NCBI GenBank assembly: GCA_947086895.1
Contig: CAMUAR010000006.1
Coordinates: 1-64,000 of the forward strand
Direction of reading: 5' to 3'
Length of the DNA stretch: 64,000 bases
From: an uncultured Lachnospiraceae bacterium
GTDB taxonomy: Bacteria > Bacillota > Clostridia > Lachnospirales > Lachnospiraceae
Below are positions 53,908 through 63,460 of this stretch, piece after piece. Position 1 is the first letter of the stretch; each line of letters opens with the position of its first letter. The notes under the pieces are model-generated. The model did not search any database and was not told where the DNA came from. It saw nothing but the letters and a program-made list of their open reading frames with translations. A program made the position numbers and the translations under genes.

Positions 53908-56058
53908 ATGGGGAAAAAAAGAATGCAAAAGTGCAGGTACTGGGAGAAATGGCGTCAGGGTTTAGGGGCAGTATTGATGGCTGTAATGGTCTGTGGCGTC
54001 CTGCCGCCGGTTCAGGCTGCGGGAACAGCAGATCCAAAAGTTTTCAATAATGAAAAAGAGGATTCCGCTCGATTGTCTGAAACAGAATCAGAACGCGATA
54101 CGTCGGAGGATCGTGAGGAAACCGAAGATTTCGTGATTGTGGATAATACAATTAGAGAATACCGCGGGGCAGAGAAAACGGTGGTAATTCCAGACGGCAT
54201 AACAAGGATTGGATATGAAGCATTCTTGGATCATAAAGAAATTGAGAGCATTGTGATTCCAAAAAGTGTGACAAAAATTGATGATTATGCATTTTTTGGG
54301 TGCGTTAATTTAACAAATATAACAATTCCAAAAAGCCTTACAGAAATAGGATACGGCGTATTTTTAAATACGGCATGGATCGCAGAAAAGAGAAAGCAAA
54401 ATCCGCTTGTTATCGTGAATCGCATCTTGATTGATGGGAAGAGCTGTTCTGGCAAAGTGACAATTCCAAAAGATATAAAAGAAATCAATCAAGGCGCATT
54501 TTGTGGATCCAAAGAATTAACCAGCGTTGTGATTCCGAAAAGTGTGCAGAAAATAGGTACAGGGGTATTTGCCGAATGTAAGAATTTAACGGAGGTTTCC
54601 ATTCAGGCAGAGATTGACAGGCTGGAAAATTATATGTTTTTTCTCTGTTCAGGCTTAAAAAAAGTGAAACTTCCAGAAAGCGTTCAGGAATTGGGTTATT
54701 GTGCGTTTTCTGACTGTGTAAGTCTTGAGAACATTGTGCTGCCAGAATCGCTTACAAGTATTGAAGAGAAAACTTTTGAAGGGTGCAGAAAGTTAAAAAA
54801 GATTACGCTGCAAAAAAATATAACCGACATTGGAGATTACGCATTTTATAATTGCGAAAGCCTTGAGGAAATTGCGCTTCCAAAAGGAATTACAAGCATT
54901 GGCACCGCAGCGTTTGGAGAATGTACGAATCTTGTAAAAATGATACTTCCAGAAAAGCTGGATAAAATAGAAGGATGGCTGTTTATTGGATGCCTTAATT
55001 TGCAGAATGTTGTGATTCCAGAAGGGATAAAAAGTATTGGAAAAGAAGCATTCGCCGGATGTTCAAACCTTGCAGATCTCGCGCTTCCAGAAAGTGTGGA
55101 ACATATTAAAACAGAGGCGTTTCAAGGCTGTGATTCCCTGAAAAGTATTGTGATGGGAAAAGGAGTGAAAATCATTGAGGAAGGTGCTTTTTCGGATTGC
55201 GATAAATTAAAGAGCGTTGTGCTTTTCGAGGGACTTACAAAAATCGGGAGATATGCGTTTGCCCGGTGCAAAAATTTAGCAGCGATCACAATTCCAGAAA
55301 GTGTAAATGATATCGGTCATTCTGCATTTTATAATACTGCATGGCTGAAAAAAAAGAGAAAAGAAAACGCTCTTGTTATTATAAATAATATTTTGGTCGA
55401 TGCAAAAACCAGCTCCGGTGATATTGTAATTCCAAAAGGTGTGACAAAGATTGGGGAGTGCGCGTTTTCCGGTTGTAAAAACTTGACGAGCGTGGTGGTT
55501 CCAAAAGGTGTGAAAAGTATTGAGTACCGCGGTTTTTACAGGTGTTCGAGCTTAGTCAAAGTCTCGCTGCCAAAGGGTCTGACAAGTATAAAGGGAGATG
55601 CCTTTTCCAAGTGTACAAGCCTGAAATCCATTGCGTTGCCAGAAGGACTTACCGATGTTGGTTCCTACGCATTTTTCCGCTGCGAAAATCTTTTGGAAAT
55701 TAAAATACCAAAAACATTATCTAAGATTGAACAAAAAGCTTTTCATCGTACCTTGTGGATGAAGAGCAGACAAAAGGAAAATCCGCTTGTCCTTGTCAAT
55801 AATATTTTGCTTGACGGTTCGGCATGTACCGGCGATATTGTAATTCCAGACGGTGTAGAACGCCTGGAAGGAAACTTGTTTGGGCAGTGCAAAAACCTGC
55901 GCAGCGTCACGATTCCTGAAAGCGTAGTGTACATTGATGATCTTGTATTTTACAATTGTAAAAGCAACTTTGTAATCTGTGCTGATGAAGGTTCCTGCGC
56001 TCAGGAGTACGCCGAACGCCGCAGAATCCCATTTCAGATAAAAGAAAAGAATGAATAG
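53908..56058 (+). CDS. Secreted leucine-rich repeat protein (BspA/LRR_5 type)
   Basis: 716 aa. Signal peptide with a long n-region (LGAVLMAVMVCGVLPPVQA, cleavage near residue 37). A Ser/Glu/Asp linker leads into more than 20 LRR_5 repeats of ~23 residues (VVIPDGITRIGYEAFLDHKEIESI..., ITIPKSLTEIGYGVFL...). Three longer spacer blocks share NTAWxxxxRKxNxLVIxNxILxDxxxxSGxxxIP, near 54370, 55330 and 55740, indicating module duplication. No wall-sorting signal at the C-terminus (FQIKEKNE). Probably surface-adhesive or environment-binding, as for other BspA-like proteins of gut and oral bacteria. AAAGGAGG precedes ATG 53908. Confidence 0.9.
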   Translation: MGKKRMQKCRYWEKWRQGLGAVLMAVMVCGVLPPVQAAGTADPKVFNNEKEDSARLSETESERDTSEDREETEDFVIVDNTIREYRGAEKTVVIPDGITRIGYEAFLDHKEIESIVIPKSVTKIDDYAFFGCVNLTNITIPKSLTEIGYGVFLNTAWIAEKRKQNPLVIVNRILIDGKSCSGKVTIPKDIKEINQGAFCGSKELTSVVIPKSVQKIGTGVFAECKNLTEVSIQAEIDRLENYMFFLCSGLKKVKLPESVQELGYCAFSDCVSLENIVLPESLTSIEEKTFEGCRKLKKITLQKNITDIGDYAFYNCESLEEIALPKGITSIGTAAFGECTNLVKMILPEKLDKIEGWLFIGCLNLQNVVIPEGIKSIGKEAFAGCSNLADLALPESVEHIKTEAFQGCDSLKSIVMGKGVKIIEEGAFSDCDKLKSVVLFEGLTKIGRYAFARCKNLAAITIPESVNDIGHSAFYNTAWLKKKRKENALVIINNILVDAKTSSGDIVIPKGVTKIGECAFSGCKNLTSVVVPKGVKSIEYRGFYRCSSLVKVSLPKGLTSIKGDAFSKCTSLKSIALPEGLTDVGSYAFFRCENLLEIKIPKTLSKIEQKAFHRTLWMKSRQKENPLVLVNNILLDGSACTGDIVIPDGVERLEGNLFGQCKNLRSVTIPESVVYIDDLVFYNCKSNFVICADEGSCAQEYAERRRIPFQIKEKNE

Positions 56059-56093
56059 TTTTGATCTGCTGCGAAAACAATAGGCGCTTCCTG

Positions 56094-56122
56094 TTTACAA
56101 TTTTCGCGCTGTATGCTATGAT
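56094..56122 (+). promoter_or_regulatory. argS promoter
   Basis: TTTACA 56094-56099, 17-bp spacer, TATGAT 56117-56122 with TGc extension. Leader of ~128 nt. Confidence 0.65.
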
Positions 56123-56143
56123 AGATGGAAAATTTATCAAAAT

Positions 56144-56184
56144 CGGCTTATATCCCCAGACGAAAGTCACAAGGATATAAGCCG
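56144..56184 (+). promoter_or_regulatory. Structured hairpin in the argS leader
   Basis: Perfect 12-bp stem CGGCTTATATCC (56144-56155) / GGATATAAGCCG (56173-56184). The apical part contains GAC-GAAA-GTC (56159-56168), a GNRA-capped 3-bp helix separated by an asymmetric internal loop. No T-run follows. A candidate regulatory element of unknown class; it does not show T-box hallmarks. Confidence 0.5.
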
Positions 56185-56256
56185 CCTGTAAGTAAAAATA
56201 TATAGAAAAGATTGTTGGATAGAAATGCCGTGTACACGGCGGAATGAGAGGAAACT

Positions 56257-58029
56257 ATGAAAAATATTGTAGAACAGCTTGCAGAAAGATTAAAAACTGC
56301 GTTTGAAGCCTGCGGGTATGAAGAACGTTTCGGCATGATATCGGTGTCAAACCGTCCAGATTTATGCCAGTATCAGTGCAACGGCGCGATGGCGGCGGCA
56401 AAACAATATAAAAAAGCGCCGTTTCAGATTGCGGAGGAGATTGCAGCACAATGTAAAACAGATTCTATGTTTGGAAAAATTGAGGCGGTAATGCCGGGAT
56501 TTATCAATATTACACTGTCGAATGAATTTCTTTCCAATGTGCTGTCGGGTATGGCGAAGGAAGAAAAACTTGGCTGTCCTGCCCTGCCGCCTGCAAGTGT
56601 GGTGATTGATTACGGCGGCGCAAATGTTGCAAAGCCTCTGCATATCGGGCATTTGCGCTCCGCAATTATCGGTGAGTCGATAAAGCGAATCAAGCGCTTT
56701 ATGGGGGATACGGTAGTGGGCGATGTGCATTTGGGCGATTGGGGGCTTCAGATGGGTCTGATTATCGAAGAACTGCGTGACCGCAAGCCGGATCTGGTCT
56801 ATTTTCAGAAAGATTTTCATGGAGAGTACCCAAAAGAGCCGCCGTTTACTTTAAGTGAGTTGGAAGAGATTTATCCGGCGGCGTCCGCAAAGTCCAAGCA
56901 GGACAAAGAGTTTTTGGAGCGCGCACACCGTGCAGTCTTGCTGGTTCAGAATAATGATCCGGCATTTAACGCTCTCTGGAAACATATTATGGCAGTGTCT
57001 CTGCCGGATCTGCGCAGAAATTATGACAATCTTGATGTTCATTTTGATGTCTGGAAAGGCGAGAGCAATGTTGAACCATACATTAAAAATATGATTGATG
57101 ATCTTGAAAAGCGCGGTATCGCTTATGAAAGTCAGGGAGCGCTTGTTGTGGATATCGCTGAAGAAAAAGATACGAAAGAACTGCCGCCGTGCATTGTGCG
57201 CAAATCGGATGGAGCGGCGATCTATGCAACCTCGGATCTTGCGACAATCCTTGAGCGCGAAAAGTTGTACAAGCCAGACCAGTATATTTATCTTGCTGAC
57301 AAACGTCAGGAACTGCACTTTACCCAAGTATTCCGCACGGCGAGAAAGGCAGGTTATATAAAGCCGGAAACAAAAACCGATTATATTGGGTTTGGCACAA
57401 TGAACGGCAAGGATGGCAAGCCGTTTAAAACGCGCGAAGGCGGTGTGCTGCGCCTTGAGTATCTGCTGAAAGACGTGGAGGAAGCCGTGTATGGAAAAAT
57501 TCAGGAAAACCGTACAATGGATGAGAACGAGGCGCGCGAAGCGGCAAAAAAAATCGGTCTTGCGGCGGTAAAGTACGGCGATTTGTCCAATCAGGCGTCA
57601 AAGGATTATATATTTGATGTAGAACGTTTTACATCGTTTGAGGGAAATACTGGTCCATATATCCTTTACACGATGGTGCGCATCAAATCAATTCTTGCCA
57701 AGTACACAGAGCAGACAGGCGTGAAACCGGATGCGGCAATCACATACACCAACCGGGATTACAGTGTTTCAGAGACTGAGCTGATGCTTGCGGCAACACG
57801 TTTTTCCGATATGCTTGTGCGCGCGGCAAAAGAACTTGCACCGCATAAAATATGTCAGTATATTTACGATTTATCCAATGCGTTTAACAGTTTTTACCAC
57901 GAAAATAAAATTCTTGTTGAGAGCGATGCTGCAAAGCAGGCACAGTGGATCGCGCTGATTCTGCTGGTTCTGCGTATTTTGGAAACGTGCGTTGAACTGC
58001 TTGGTTTTGAAGCGCCGGAACGTATGTGA
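56257..58029 (+). CDS. argS: Arginyl-tRNA synthetase
   Basis: 590 aa. Class I synthetase with HIGH at 129-132 (PLHIGHLRSAIIGESIKRI), an N-terminal Arg-S specific domain (1-~110), the substitute for KMSKS around GTMNGKDGKPFKTREGG, and a C-terminal DALR anticodon-binding domain (ending LGFEAPERM). It charges tRNA-Arg. GAGGAAAC precedes ATG 56257. Transcribed from a promoter at 56094 with a structured leader. Confidence 0.96.
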   Translation: MKNIVEQLAERLKTAFEACGYEERFGMISVSNRPDLCQYQCNGAMAAAKQYKKAPFQIAEEIAAQCKTDSMFGKIEAVMPGFINITLSNEFLSNVLSGMAKEEKLGCPALPPASVVIDYGGANVAKPLHIGHLRSAIIGESIKRIKRFMGDTVVGDVHLGDWGLQMGLIIEELRDRKPDLVYFQKDFHGEYPKEPPFTLSELEEIYPAASAKSKQDKEFLERAHRAVLLVQNNDPAFNALWKHIMAVSLPDLRRNYDNLDVHFDVWKGESNVEPYIKNMIDDLEKRGIAYESQGALVVDIAEEKDTKELPPCIVRKSDGAAIYATSDLATILEREKLYKPDQYIYLADKRQELHFTQVFRTARKAGYIKPETKTDYIGFGTMNGKDGKPFKTREGGVLRLEYLLKDVEEAVYGKIQENRTMDENEAREAAKKIGLAAVKYGDLSNQASKDYIFDVERFTSFEGNTGPYILYTMVRIKSILAKYTEQTGVKPDAAITYTNRDYSVSETELMLAATRFSDMLVRAAKELAPHKICQYIYDLSNAFNSFYHENKILVESDAAKQAQWIALILLVLRILETCVELLGFEAPERM

Positions 58030-58132
58030 CAAGAAAAGATAAAGTTTTGGCTTTGAAATTTGAAAACTTTTTGTTGAGATAATTCTGCAGATCAATCTGC
58101 AAGAATCTATCAAAATTCCAGAAGATTAGAGA

Positions 58133-59449
58133 ATGAGTGAAATTATGTATAAAAAACTTTCGAAACTTGTAATTTATAAAAATATCCAAACAGACAGTAT
58201 TTTATTTTGTCTGGCAGACATTATCGAGAAGTATGAGCGCGGGCAGACGGACACAGAAGAGACAGTCACCGCGGTTTATGGTCAGATACACCGGCTTTTG
58301 GATGTGGCGACGGAGTATGGTTTTAACGGAAATCTTTGGCAGAATTATCTTGCATGGCTGCTTGCGACAGTCGAGAATCCATTTAGTATTTGCTGTGAGA
58401 AAGTGGGAGCCAGAGAAGGAACCGTCAACCATTTTGCCAAGGGCGATTTTGTGATTTTTAAAGAACTGTTTCATTATGATTTTGCGCCGCTTGAGGAGGC
58501 TCTTGGCATTGATTGTTTTGCGACAGTGACAAATTACCGGGCAGTTGCGAAAAACAGGCGCAGTTATAATCATAATGTCAGTGAAAAAGTTCAAAAGTTA
58601 AGCGAACGCATTGCGAAAGCTTTGGATGTGGACGGCGTATTTCAGGCGGTTACAGAGTTTTACAGAGATTACGGAGTCGGCAGGTTTGGGCTGAACAAAG
58701 CGTTTCGCGTACAGAAAAAAAATGGAAGAGCAGAGCTGTCTCCAATTACAAATACAGAGGATGTGCGGCTTGGCGATCTTGTCGGCTACGAGCTTCAAAA
58801 ACAAAAGTTAATTGAGAATACAAAGGCGTTTGTCGAGGGCAAGAAAGCGAACAATGTTTTGCTTTACGGCGATGCAGGTACTGGAAAATCGACAAGTATT
58901 AAGGCTGTTTTAAATGAATATTATCAGGGCGGGCTGCGGATGATAGAGATATACAAGCATCAGTTTGAAGATTTGTCCGCAGTAATCTCACAGATTAAGA
59001 ACAGAAATTACCGCTTTATTATCTATATGGATGATCTGTCTTTTGAAGAATTTGAGATTGAATATAAGTATTTAAAAGCTGTGATTGAGGGAGGGCTTGA
59101 GACGAAGCCGGACAATGTATTGATTTATGCAACATCCAACCGCAGACATTTAATCAGAGAAACTTGGAGCGACCGCTCGGATATGTCGCAGGATGAACTG
59201 CATCATTCGGATACCGTGCAGGAAAAATTGTCGCTTGTGGCAAGATTTGGCGTCAGCATCAACTACAGCGCGCCAAATCAGAAGGAATATTTTGAAATTG
59301 TGCGCTGTCTGGCAAAACCTTATAAAAATTTCGGGCTTTCAGAAGCGGAGCTTTTGCAGCAGGCAAATGCGTGGGAGATGCGCAACGGCGGACTGTCGGG
59401 CAGAACAGCGCAGCAGTTTATCACATACATGGCAGGAAAAGACCTGTAA
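58133..59449 (+). CDS. DUF815 family AAA-type ATPase
   Basis: 438 aa. Walker [10 protein letters not shown] (246-254), Walker B-like [14 protein letters not shown] (about 293-306), sensor [18 protein letters not shown]. The N-terminal ~200 residues are helical and family-specific. DUF815 ATPases resemble DnaC/IstB/AAA+ loaders; their physiological role is unknown. ATG 58133 has a weak Shine-Dalgarno (AGAG); ATG 58145 is an alternative. About 100 bp downstream of argS, with no obvious terminator between them. Confidence 0.87.
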   Translation: MSEIMYKKLSKLVIYKNIQTDSILFCLADIIEKYERGQTDTEETVTAVYGQIHRLLDVATEYGFNGNLWQNYLAWLLATVENPFSICCEKVGAREGTVNHFAKGDFVIFKELFHYDFAPLEEALGIDCFATVTNYRAVAKNRRSYNHNVSEKVQKLSERIAKALDVDGVFQAVTEFYRDYGVGRFGLNKAFRVQKKNGRAELSPITNTEDVRLGDLVGYELQKQKLIENTKAFVEGKKANNVLLYGDAGTGKSTSIKAVLNEYYQGGLRMIEIYKHQFEDLSAVISQIKNRNYRFIIYMDDLSFEEFEIEYKYLKAVIEGGLETKPDNVLIYATSNRRHLIRETWSDRSDMSQDELHHSDTVQEKLSLVARFGVSINYSAPNQKEYFEIVRCLAKPYKNFGLSEAELLQQANAWEMRNGGLSGRTAQQFITYMAGKDL

Positions 59450-59614
59450 CCGCTCAGTGTTCTGATTTTGGCTGGGCTGCTTTTCCTGCCCTGAAATTTT
59501 GTGTTGGTGGGAATAAAGACAAATATTAGCAGTAGTTCGACAAAATCCTTTGACAGAATGCGGGGACGCTGGTAGAATAGAAGGGGTAACAATATGCAGG
59601 AAAGGGGTATGGTA

Positions 59615-60745
59615 ATGAAAAAGGATAAGATTTTTCGCCTTTGTTATAAGATACGGTTTGGAATTTGTTTTGGACTTGCCGCGGCATTTTTCACTGGAAG
59701 CACTGTGGTTTTGCCGCCCGCTGCGGTTTATGCAGAGGATTATACGGATGTATTTTATGAGGGGATCGCGGACGGAAAAGTTAATGTGCGCGTCGCGCCG
59801 GGTCAGGATAATGAGCAGGTGACTCACAACGGGGAAAAAGTACAGTTAAAAGCAGGAAACAAAGTTGCGATTATCGGAGAAGAGATGGTCGGGGACAAAG
59901 CTTGGTACAAGATCCGATTTACCATTGATGGAGATGAGATTGTCGGATATTGTACCAGCAGCTATGTGACAAAAACAAAGACGACAATCACGCCGACACC
60001 GACGCCGAGTCCGACTCCATCGCCGTCGCCAAGCCCATCGCCAACGCCGACGGAATCTCCAAACCCAACGCAGCCGGATGCGTCGTCGGCTCCTACGGAC
60101 TCACCGGATAAAGATGGGGACAAGAGCGGTAAAAATACGGGTATTATTATTGCGATGATTGTTGTTGTGGTGGCGGGAGGTGCTCTGGTTTTTTTAAAGT
60201 CCCGGAAGGCACAAGTAGCCGGCCGGGCGGCAAGCCGAAAGATGGCGCAGTTAAAAAAGATGAAGATCGAGGAAGAAGAATCCGATGAGAACAACAGCCG
60301 CGGAAGAAGAAAGCCTGAAGTGAAAATGAAGACAAATTACCGTGAGTCACAGGCTGAGCAGGTTTTCCAGGATGTTTATGTAAAGCGAGGGATGGAGGAA
60401 GAACCCGAAGAAAAGGAAGATAGAAGCGGAAATTACGCTTATATTGACCAGGGCGGTTCCGAGGAAATCAAAGCGAATGCAGTGAAGGAGAGCGAGGAGC
60501 GAAGAGCACTGCGGGAAGAGATTGAAGAACTGCGCGAGCATGACCTTGTAATACACAAGTATTTTGGCAAGGGTGAAGTTTATGATAATTCAGATGTTCG
60601 GCTGATTGAAGTTCGGTTTGGCGGGGATGTGCGGTTTATGAATAAAGATGCGCTCGCGGCGAAAAAGCTGATGAGAAGGTGCAGCGACGATATCCGCTTG
60701 TACCGCAGAAATACGGAGCGACCAAGAGACGATCACTATGAATAA
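59615..60745 (+). CDS. SH3b-domain membrane protein with cytoplasmic Tudor/DUF3553-like C-terminus
   Basis: 376 aa. Signal peptide (1-40, cleavage after VYA), SH3b domain (about 48-120: GKVNVRVAPGQDNEQVT...WYKIRFTIDGDEIVGYCTSSYV), Thr/Ser/Pro linker (about 124-175), one membrane helix (176-194), then a charged cytoplasmic region. The last ~60 residues contain DLVIHKYFGKGEVYDNSDVRLIEVRFGGDVRFMNKDAL, resembling the small Tudor-like domain at the end of UvrD/PcrA helicases (DUF3553). The combination would link the wall to a cytoplasmic partner. ATG 59615 has AAAGGGG upstream. Confidence 0.78.
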   Translation: MKKDKIFRLCYKIRFGICFGLAAAFFTGSTVVLPPAAVYAEDYTDVFYEGIADGKVNVRVAPGQDNEQVTHNGEKVQLKAGNKVAIIGEEMVGDKAWYKIRFTIDGDEIVGYCTSSYVTKTKTTITPTPTPSPTPSPSPSPSPTPTESPNPTQPDASSAPTDSPDKDGDKSGKNTGIIIAMIVVVVAGGALVFLKSRKAQVAGRAASRKMAQLKKMKIEEEESDENNSRGRRKPEVKMKTNYRESQAEQVFQDVYVKRGMEEEPEEKEDRSGNYAYIDQGGSEEIKANAVKESEERRALREEIEELREHDLVIHKYFGKGEVYDNSDVRLIEVRFGGDVRFMNKDALAAKKLMRRCSDDIRLYRRNTERPRDDHYE

Positions 60746-60755
60746 AAGCAAAGAA

Positions 60756-60795
60756 ATAAGCGAGTGGAAAAGATGTCTCTTCTCCACTCGCTTAT
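60756..60795. terminator. Bidirectional terminator between convergent genes
   Basis: ATAAGCGAGTGGA (60756-60768) pairs with TCCACTCGCTTAT (60783-60795), extended by GGAAAAGA/TCTTCTCC. Confidence 0.8.
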
Positions 60796-60797
60796 AA

Positions 60798-62507
60798 CTA
60801 CTTTACGTAGATTCCATAAATTTTCTTTCCTCTTGTGCCAACGACAATCGTGTTCTCAAATGCAGCAGGGGAAGCTTCAATGTTTGCGCCAAGGTTTGTC
60901 GTATCGTACAATTCCCCAGTTAAACCATCGACAAGATACATATTGCCGGTAGAATCACAGGTGATAATATAACCGTTCCCGGAGGCATCGTACAGAGCGA
61001 TCGGGCTTGACCATGTGTAATCCGACATTTCACAGCTCCAGACTTCGCCGCCAGTCTTTTTGTTTAAGGCGACAATTTTTCCTTTTTTTTCGCTGCCGGT
61101 TCTTGCGATTGTAAAGTACACAAGATCGGAGAGTTTGTTCTGTCCAAGAAGTGCTGTGGACTGCACGCCGCCGGATACGCCGGACACTGTGTAGCAAGGA
61201 TAGGTGCGCTGCCAGATCACTTCGCCGGTGGCGGCGTTAAATTTATAGATCGGAATATCTCCTTTTGCGGAAGAATCCTGTGTCCAGTGCAATGAGGTTG
61301 AAATATAAATATAAGCCGTGCCGTCTTCCGGGTCTTCCTCCAAGACAGGGGAACAGTTTGTATCGTCCAAAGTGTTTGCGACCCAGACAACTTCCATTGT
61401 GTTTAAATCAAGGCAGATCAAATCGCCGCAGTTGTCAGCAACATACAAAAAGCCTTTCCAGACGACAGCAGAGGATTCCATACCAAGCCAGTAAGTATCT
61501 TCTTCCGCGCGGGAGCGATCGGTAGTGTAGCGCCATTTGATCACTTCATCAGGGTGAATGGAAACGGCATTGCCCGTGTAGGTGGTGTTTAGGTGCGTAA
61601 GATATAAAATACCGTTCTCGCCCGGCTGAATTAATGTGTCAGTCTCTACATCAATTAAAGGTGAGGAGTCGAACGCAGTGAAATTATCGTTGTCTGTGCG
61701 CTCAGAAAAAACATCATTGTAGCCGTATTCATAAATAATTTCGCCGTTTAGCAGGTTGATAATAAAAGTGCGCGCGCAGTCTTCACCCATGGAATCTCCC
61801 GCGCCGACAAAATAGAGCGGAGTACCGTCTGGGTAAATACTGCCGGTTCCCTTGATTGGGTATCCAAGAGAAATTGTGTCTCTTGTTTTAGAGCCATCTT
61901 CCAGATCAAGAAAATAAATGCGCCCGTCCGCCGTTGCATAGATTACTTCAACCAGATTGTCTTTTTCCTTCTTTTTATCATAGATATTCATTGCCTGGCG
62001 CGTGGTTTTGTCCCAGCGCACAATCAGCGGCTGACCCGTCCAGCAGCTTCCAGTCCAATAGCCTTTTTTCACAGTCTTTTTTAATTTCCCGGTCTTGATC
62101 GACCATGACTTTTTGGAGTCAAATTTTCGATTCAGAATGGAAGCGATGCCATAGGAGGCACTGGACCGATAATTGTTTCCGCGGAATGTGACGATACCGT
62201 CAAGAGACGTGTAATTTTCCCCAACATCAAATGTAATTGGATTTTCACGCTGGAAAGTTCCCTCATGAACCAGATCATTAACCATAAGCGCACTTTTAAA
62301 ACCAAACTGCGAAGAGTGTGTGGATGTCACACTTGTCGGAACGCCGGAGACAAGAAGTTTTTGGTAGTCGTTGAGCAGCTGCTGATTAAATACAGGCGCG
62401 GCAGTATCCCCAGCTGCAGGCTTTGACAGTGTACCTTTTTTTCCGCAGCCAGTCAAAAGGAGAGAGAAAAACAGAACGCCGGAAAGTATCTTTTTTAATT
62501 TTCGCAT
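60798..62507 (-). CDS. Lipoprotein with PQQ-type beta-propeller repeats
   Basis: 569 aa. Lipobox LLTGC (Cys21). From about residue 105, repeated blades such as GKLKKTVKKGYWTGS, DGRIYFLDLEDGSKT, GDLICLDLNTMEVVW, KIVALNKKTGGEVWSCEM and GNMYLVDGLTGELYD match PQQ/YncE-like propellers. No dehydrogenase active site, so it is probably a scaffold or ligand-binding protein on the outer face of the membrane. Starts about ten bases after GAGGTTATT. Unrelated in sequence to the propeller-like lipoproteins at 30-38 kb. Confidence 0.87.
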   Translation of the reverse strand: MRKLKKILSGVLFFSLLLTGCGKKGTLSKPAAGDTAAPVFNQQLLNDYQKLLVSGVPTSVTSTHSSQFGFKSALMVNDLVHEGTFQRENPITFDVGENYTSLDGIVTFRGNNYRSSASYGIASILNRKFDSKKSWSIKTGKLKKTVKKGYWTGSCWTGQPLIVRWDKTTRQAMNIYDKKKEKDNLVEVIYATADGRIYFLDLEDGSKTRDTISLGYPIKGTGSIYPDGTPLYFVGAGDSMGEDCARTFIINLLNGEIIYEYGYNDVFSERTDNDNFTAFDSSPLIDVETDTLIQPGENGILYLTHLNTTYTGNAVSIHPDEVIKWRYTTDRSRAEEDTYWLGMESSAVVWKGFLYVADNCGDLICLDLNTMEVVWVANTLDDTNCSPVLEEDPEDGTAYIYISTSLHWTQDSSAKGDIPIYKFNAATGEVIWQRTYPCYTVSGVSGGVQSTALLGQNKLSDLVYFTIARTGSEKKGKIVALNKKTGGEVWSCEMSDYTWSSPIALYDASGNGYIITCDSTGNMYLVDGLTGELYDTTNLGANIEASPAAFENTIVVGTRGKKIYGIYVK

Positions 62508-62907
62508 AATAACCTCGTTTCTGCGCCGCCATTTACTTTAGGAGACGCGAAAAATAATCTACAAGTATTGTTGACGCCTTTCCACATTTTAACACAGCAA
62601 AAAAAGCAGCGCAACGAAAGAATTTCTTACGTTCTCTCCGAGTTTTTTGTATGCGAACAATAAAAAGCAATGTTTTTAACGGTATGCCGCTAATTCATTT
62701 AAAGTAAGAGACAGAGAAAAATTTGCATCAATATATTCAATAATAATAAATTCGTATATGTAGGAAAGCTTTCTGTGAATTTCGATAAAAAATATCATGA
62801 TCTGTTTTACTTTACAGATATCCATTCAAAAAATAATTATATTTTATAATCAATTAAGTAAATGTGGTAAAATTTCCATTATTTACTGTGAAAAAAAGTT
62901 GAAATTT
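62508..62907. other. AT-rich intergenic stretch, no gene seen
   Basis: About 400 bases between the divergent lipoprotein and spore protein genes, rich in AT. No ORF or strong hairpin was recognised. The promoter of the lipoprotein gene must lie near 62520-62600 on the minus strand. Confidence 0.5.
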
Positions 62908-62938
62908 TGAAATATTATTTTTGAACCTGCACATAATA
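62908..62938 (+). promoter_or_regulatory. Candidate sigma-G/F (forespore) promoter of the spore protein gene
   Basis: TGAAATA (62908-62914), 17-bp spacer, CATAATA (62932-62938). The -10 fits the CATnnTA pattern of forespore sigma factors, and the gene served is a spore protein. Confidence 0.45.
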
Positions 62939-62960
62939 GTATCACGATAGAGAACGCAAT

Positions 62961-63022
62961 GTTTCCGAAGGGAGCTGTAAGAATACAGTAAACGGAAGAA
63001 CAAAGTGCTCCCTGTCGGAAAC
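62961..63022 (+). promoter_or_regulatory. Structured 5' leader of the spore protein gene
   Basis: GTTTCCGAAGGGAGC (62961-62975) pairs with GCTCCCT-G-TCGGAAAC (63007-63022), a 15-bp stem with one bulged G. The loop contains TGTA/TACA (62976-62979, 62984-62987) and a second CGGAA (62993-62997) that could compete with CGGAA of the main stem (63016-63020) for TTCCG (62963-62967). It may stabilise the mRNA or switch. Confidence 0.5.
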
Positions 63023-63102
63023 CATGTCGGAGTTTTGGAAAAGACTTTGATCAAAACCAAACAACGATAAAACAACAGATACGATAATGGAGGTAAATTA
63101 CA

Positions 63103-63315
63103 ATGGCTAAGAATAATTCAGGATCTGGCAGAATGGAAGTACCACAGGCAAAAGAGGCTATGGATCGTTTTAAGATGGAAGTTGCATCTGAACTTGGCGT
63201 GCCGTTGAAGGAAGGTTACAACGGTGACCTGACAAGCGCGCAGAACGGTTCTGTAGGCGGCGAGATGGTTCGTCAGATGATTAAAAGGCAGGAGGAGGCT
63301 ATGCTTGGCAAATAA
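63103..63315 (+). CDS. Alpha/beta-type small acid-soluble spore protein
   Basis: 70 aa, the standard size. AKEAMDRFKMEVASELGVPL contains the germination-protease site region (E-VASE), and GYNGDLTSAQNGSVGGEMVRQMIKRQEEAMLGK is the conserved DNA-binding half. It coats and protects DNA in the dormant spore, and is direct evidence of a spore-forming host. TGGAGGT precedes ATG 63103. Monocistronic. Confidence 0.96.
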   Translation: MAKNNSGSGRMEVPQAKEAMDRFKMEVASELGVPLKEGYNGDLTSAQNGSVGGEMVRQMIKRQEEAMLGK

Positions 63316-63411
63316 TGCAGGCAAGCTGAATCGGGAGGAAACAGGGCAGGGAATTATGCTAAAATGCAGGGTGTAAAAACCTGCAAACCTGAGGTTCCTT
63401 AAGCCAATGAA

Positions 63412-63458
63412 AAAGCGGCAGCGCCAGCGAGTTATTGTATCGCTGGCGCTGCTGCTTT
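63412..63458. terminator. Strong bidirectional terminator between the spore protein gene and queT
   Basis: AAAGCGGCAGCGCCAGCGA (63412-63430) pairs with TCGCTGGCGCTGCTGCTTT (63440-63458), with one G-U pair and a 9-nt loop. A smaller TGCAGG/CCTGCA hairpin lies at 63365-63385. Confidence 0.88.
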
Positions 63459-63460
63459 GT

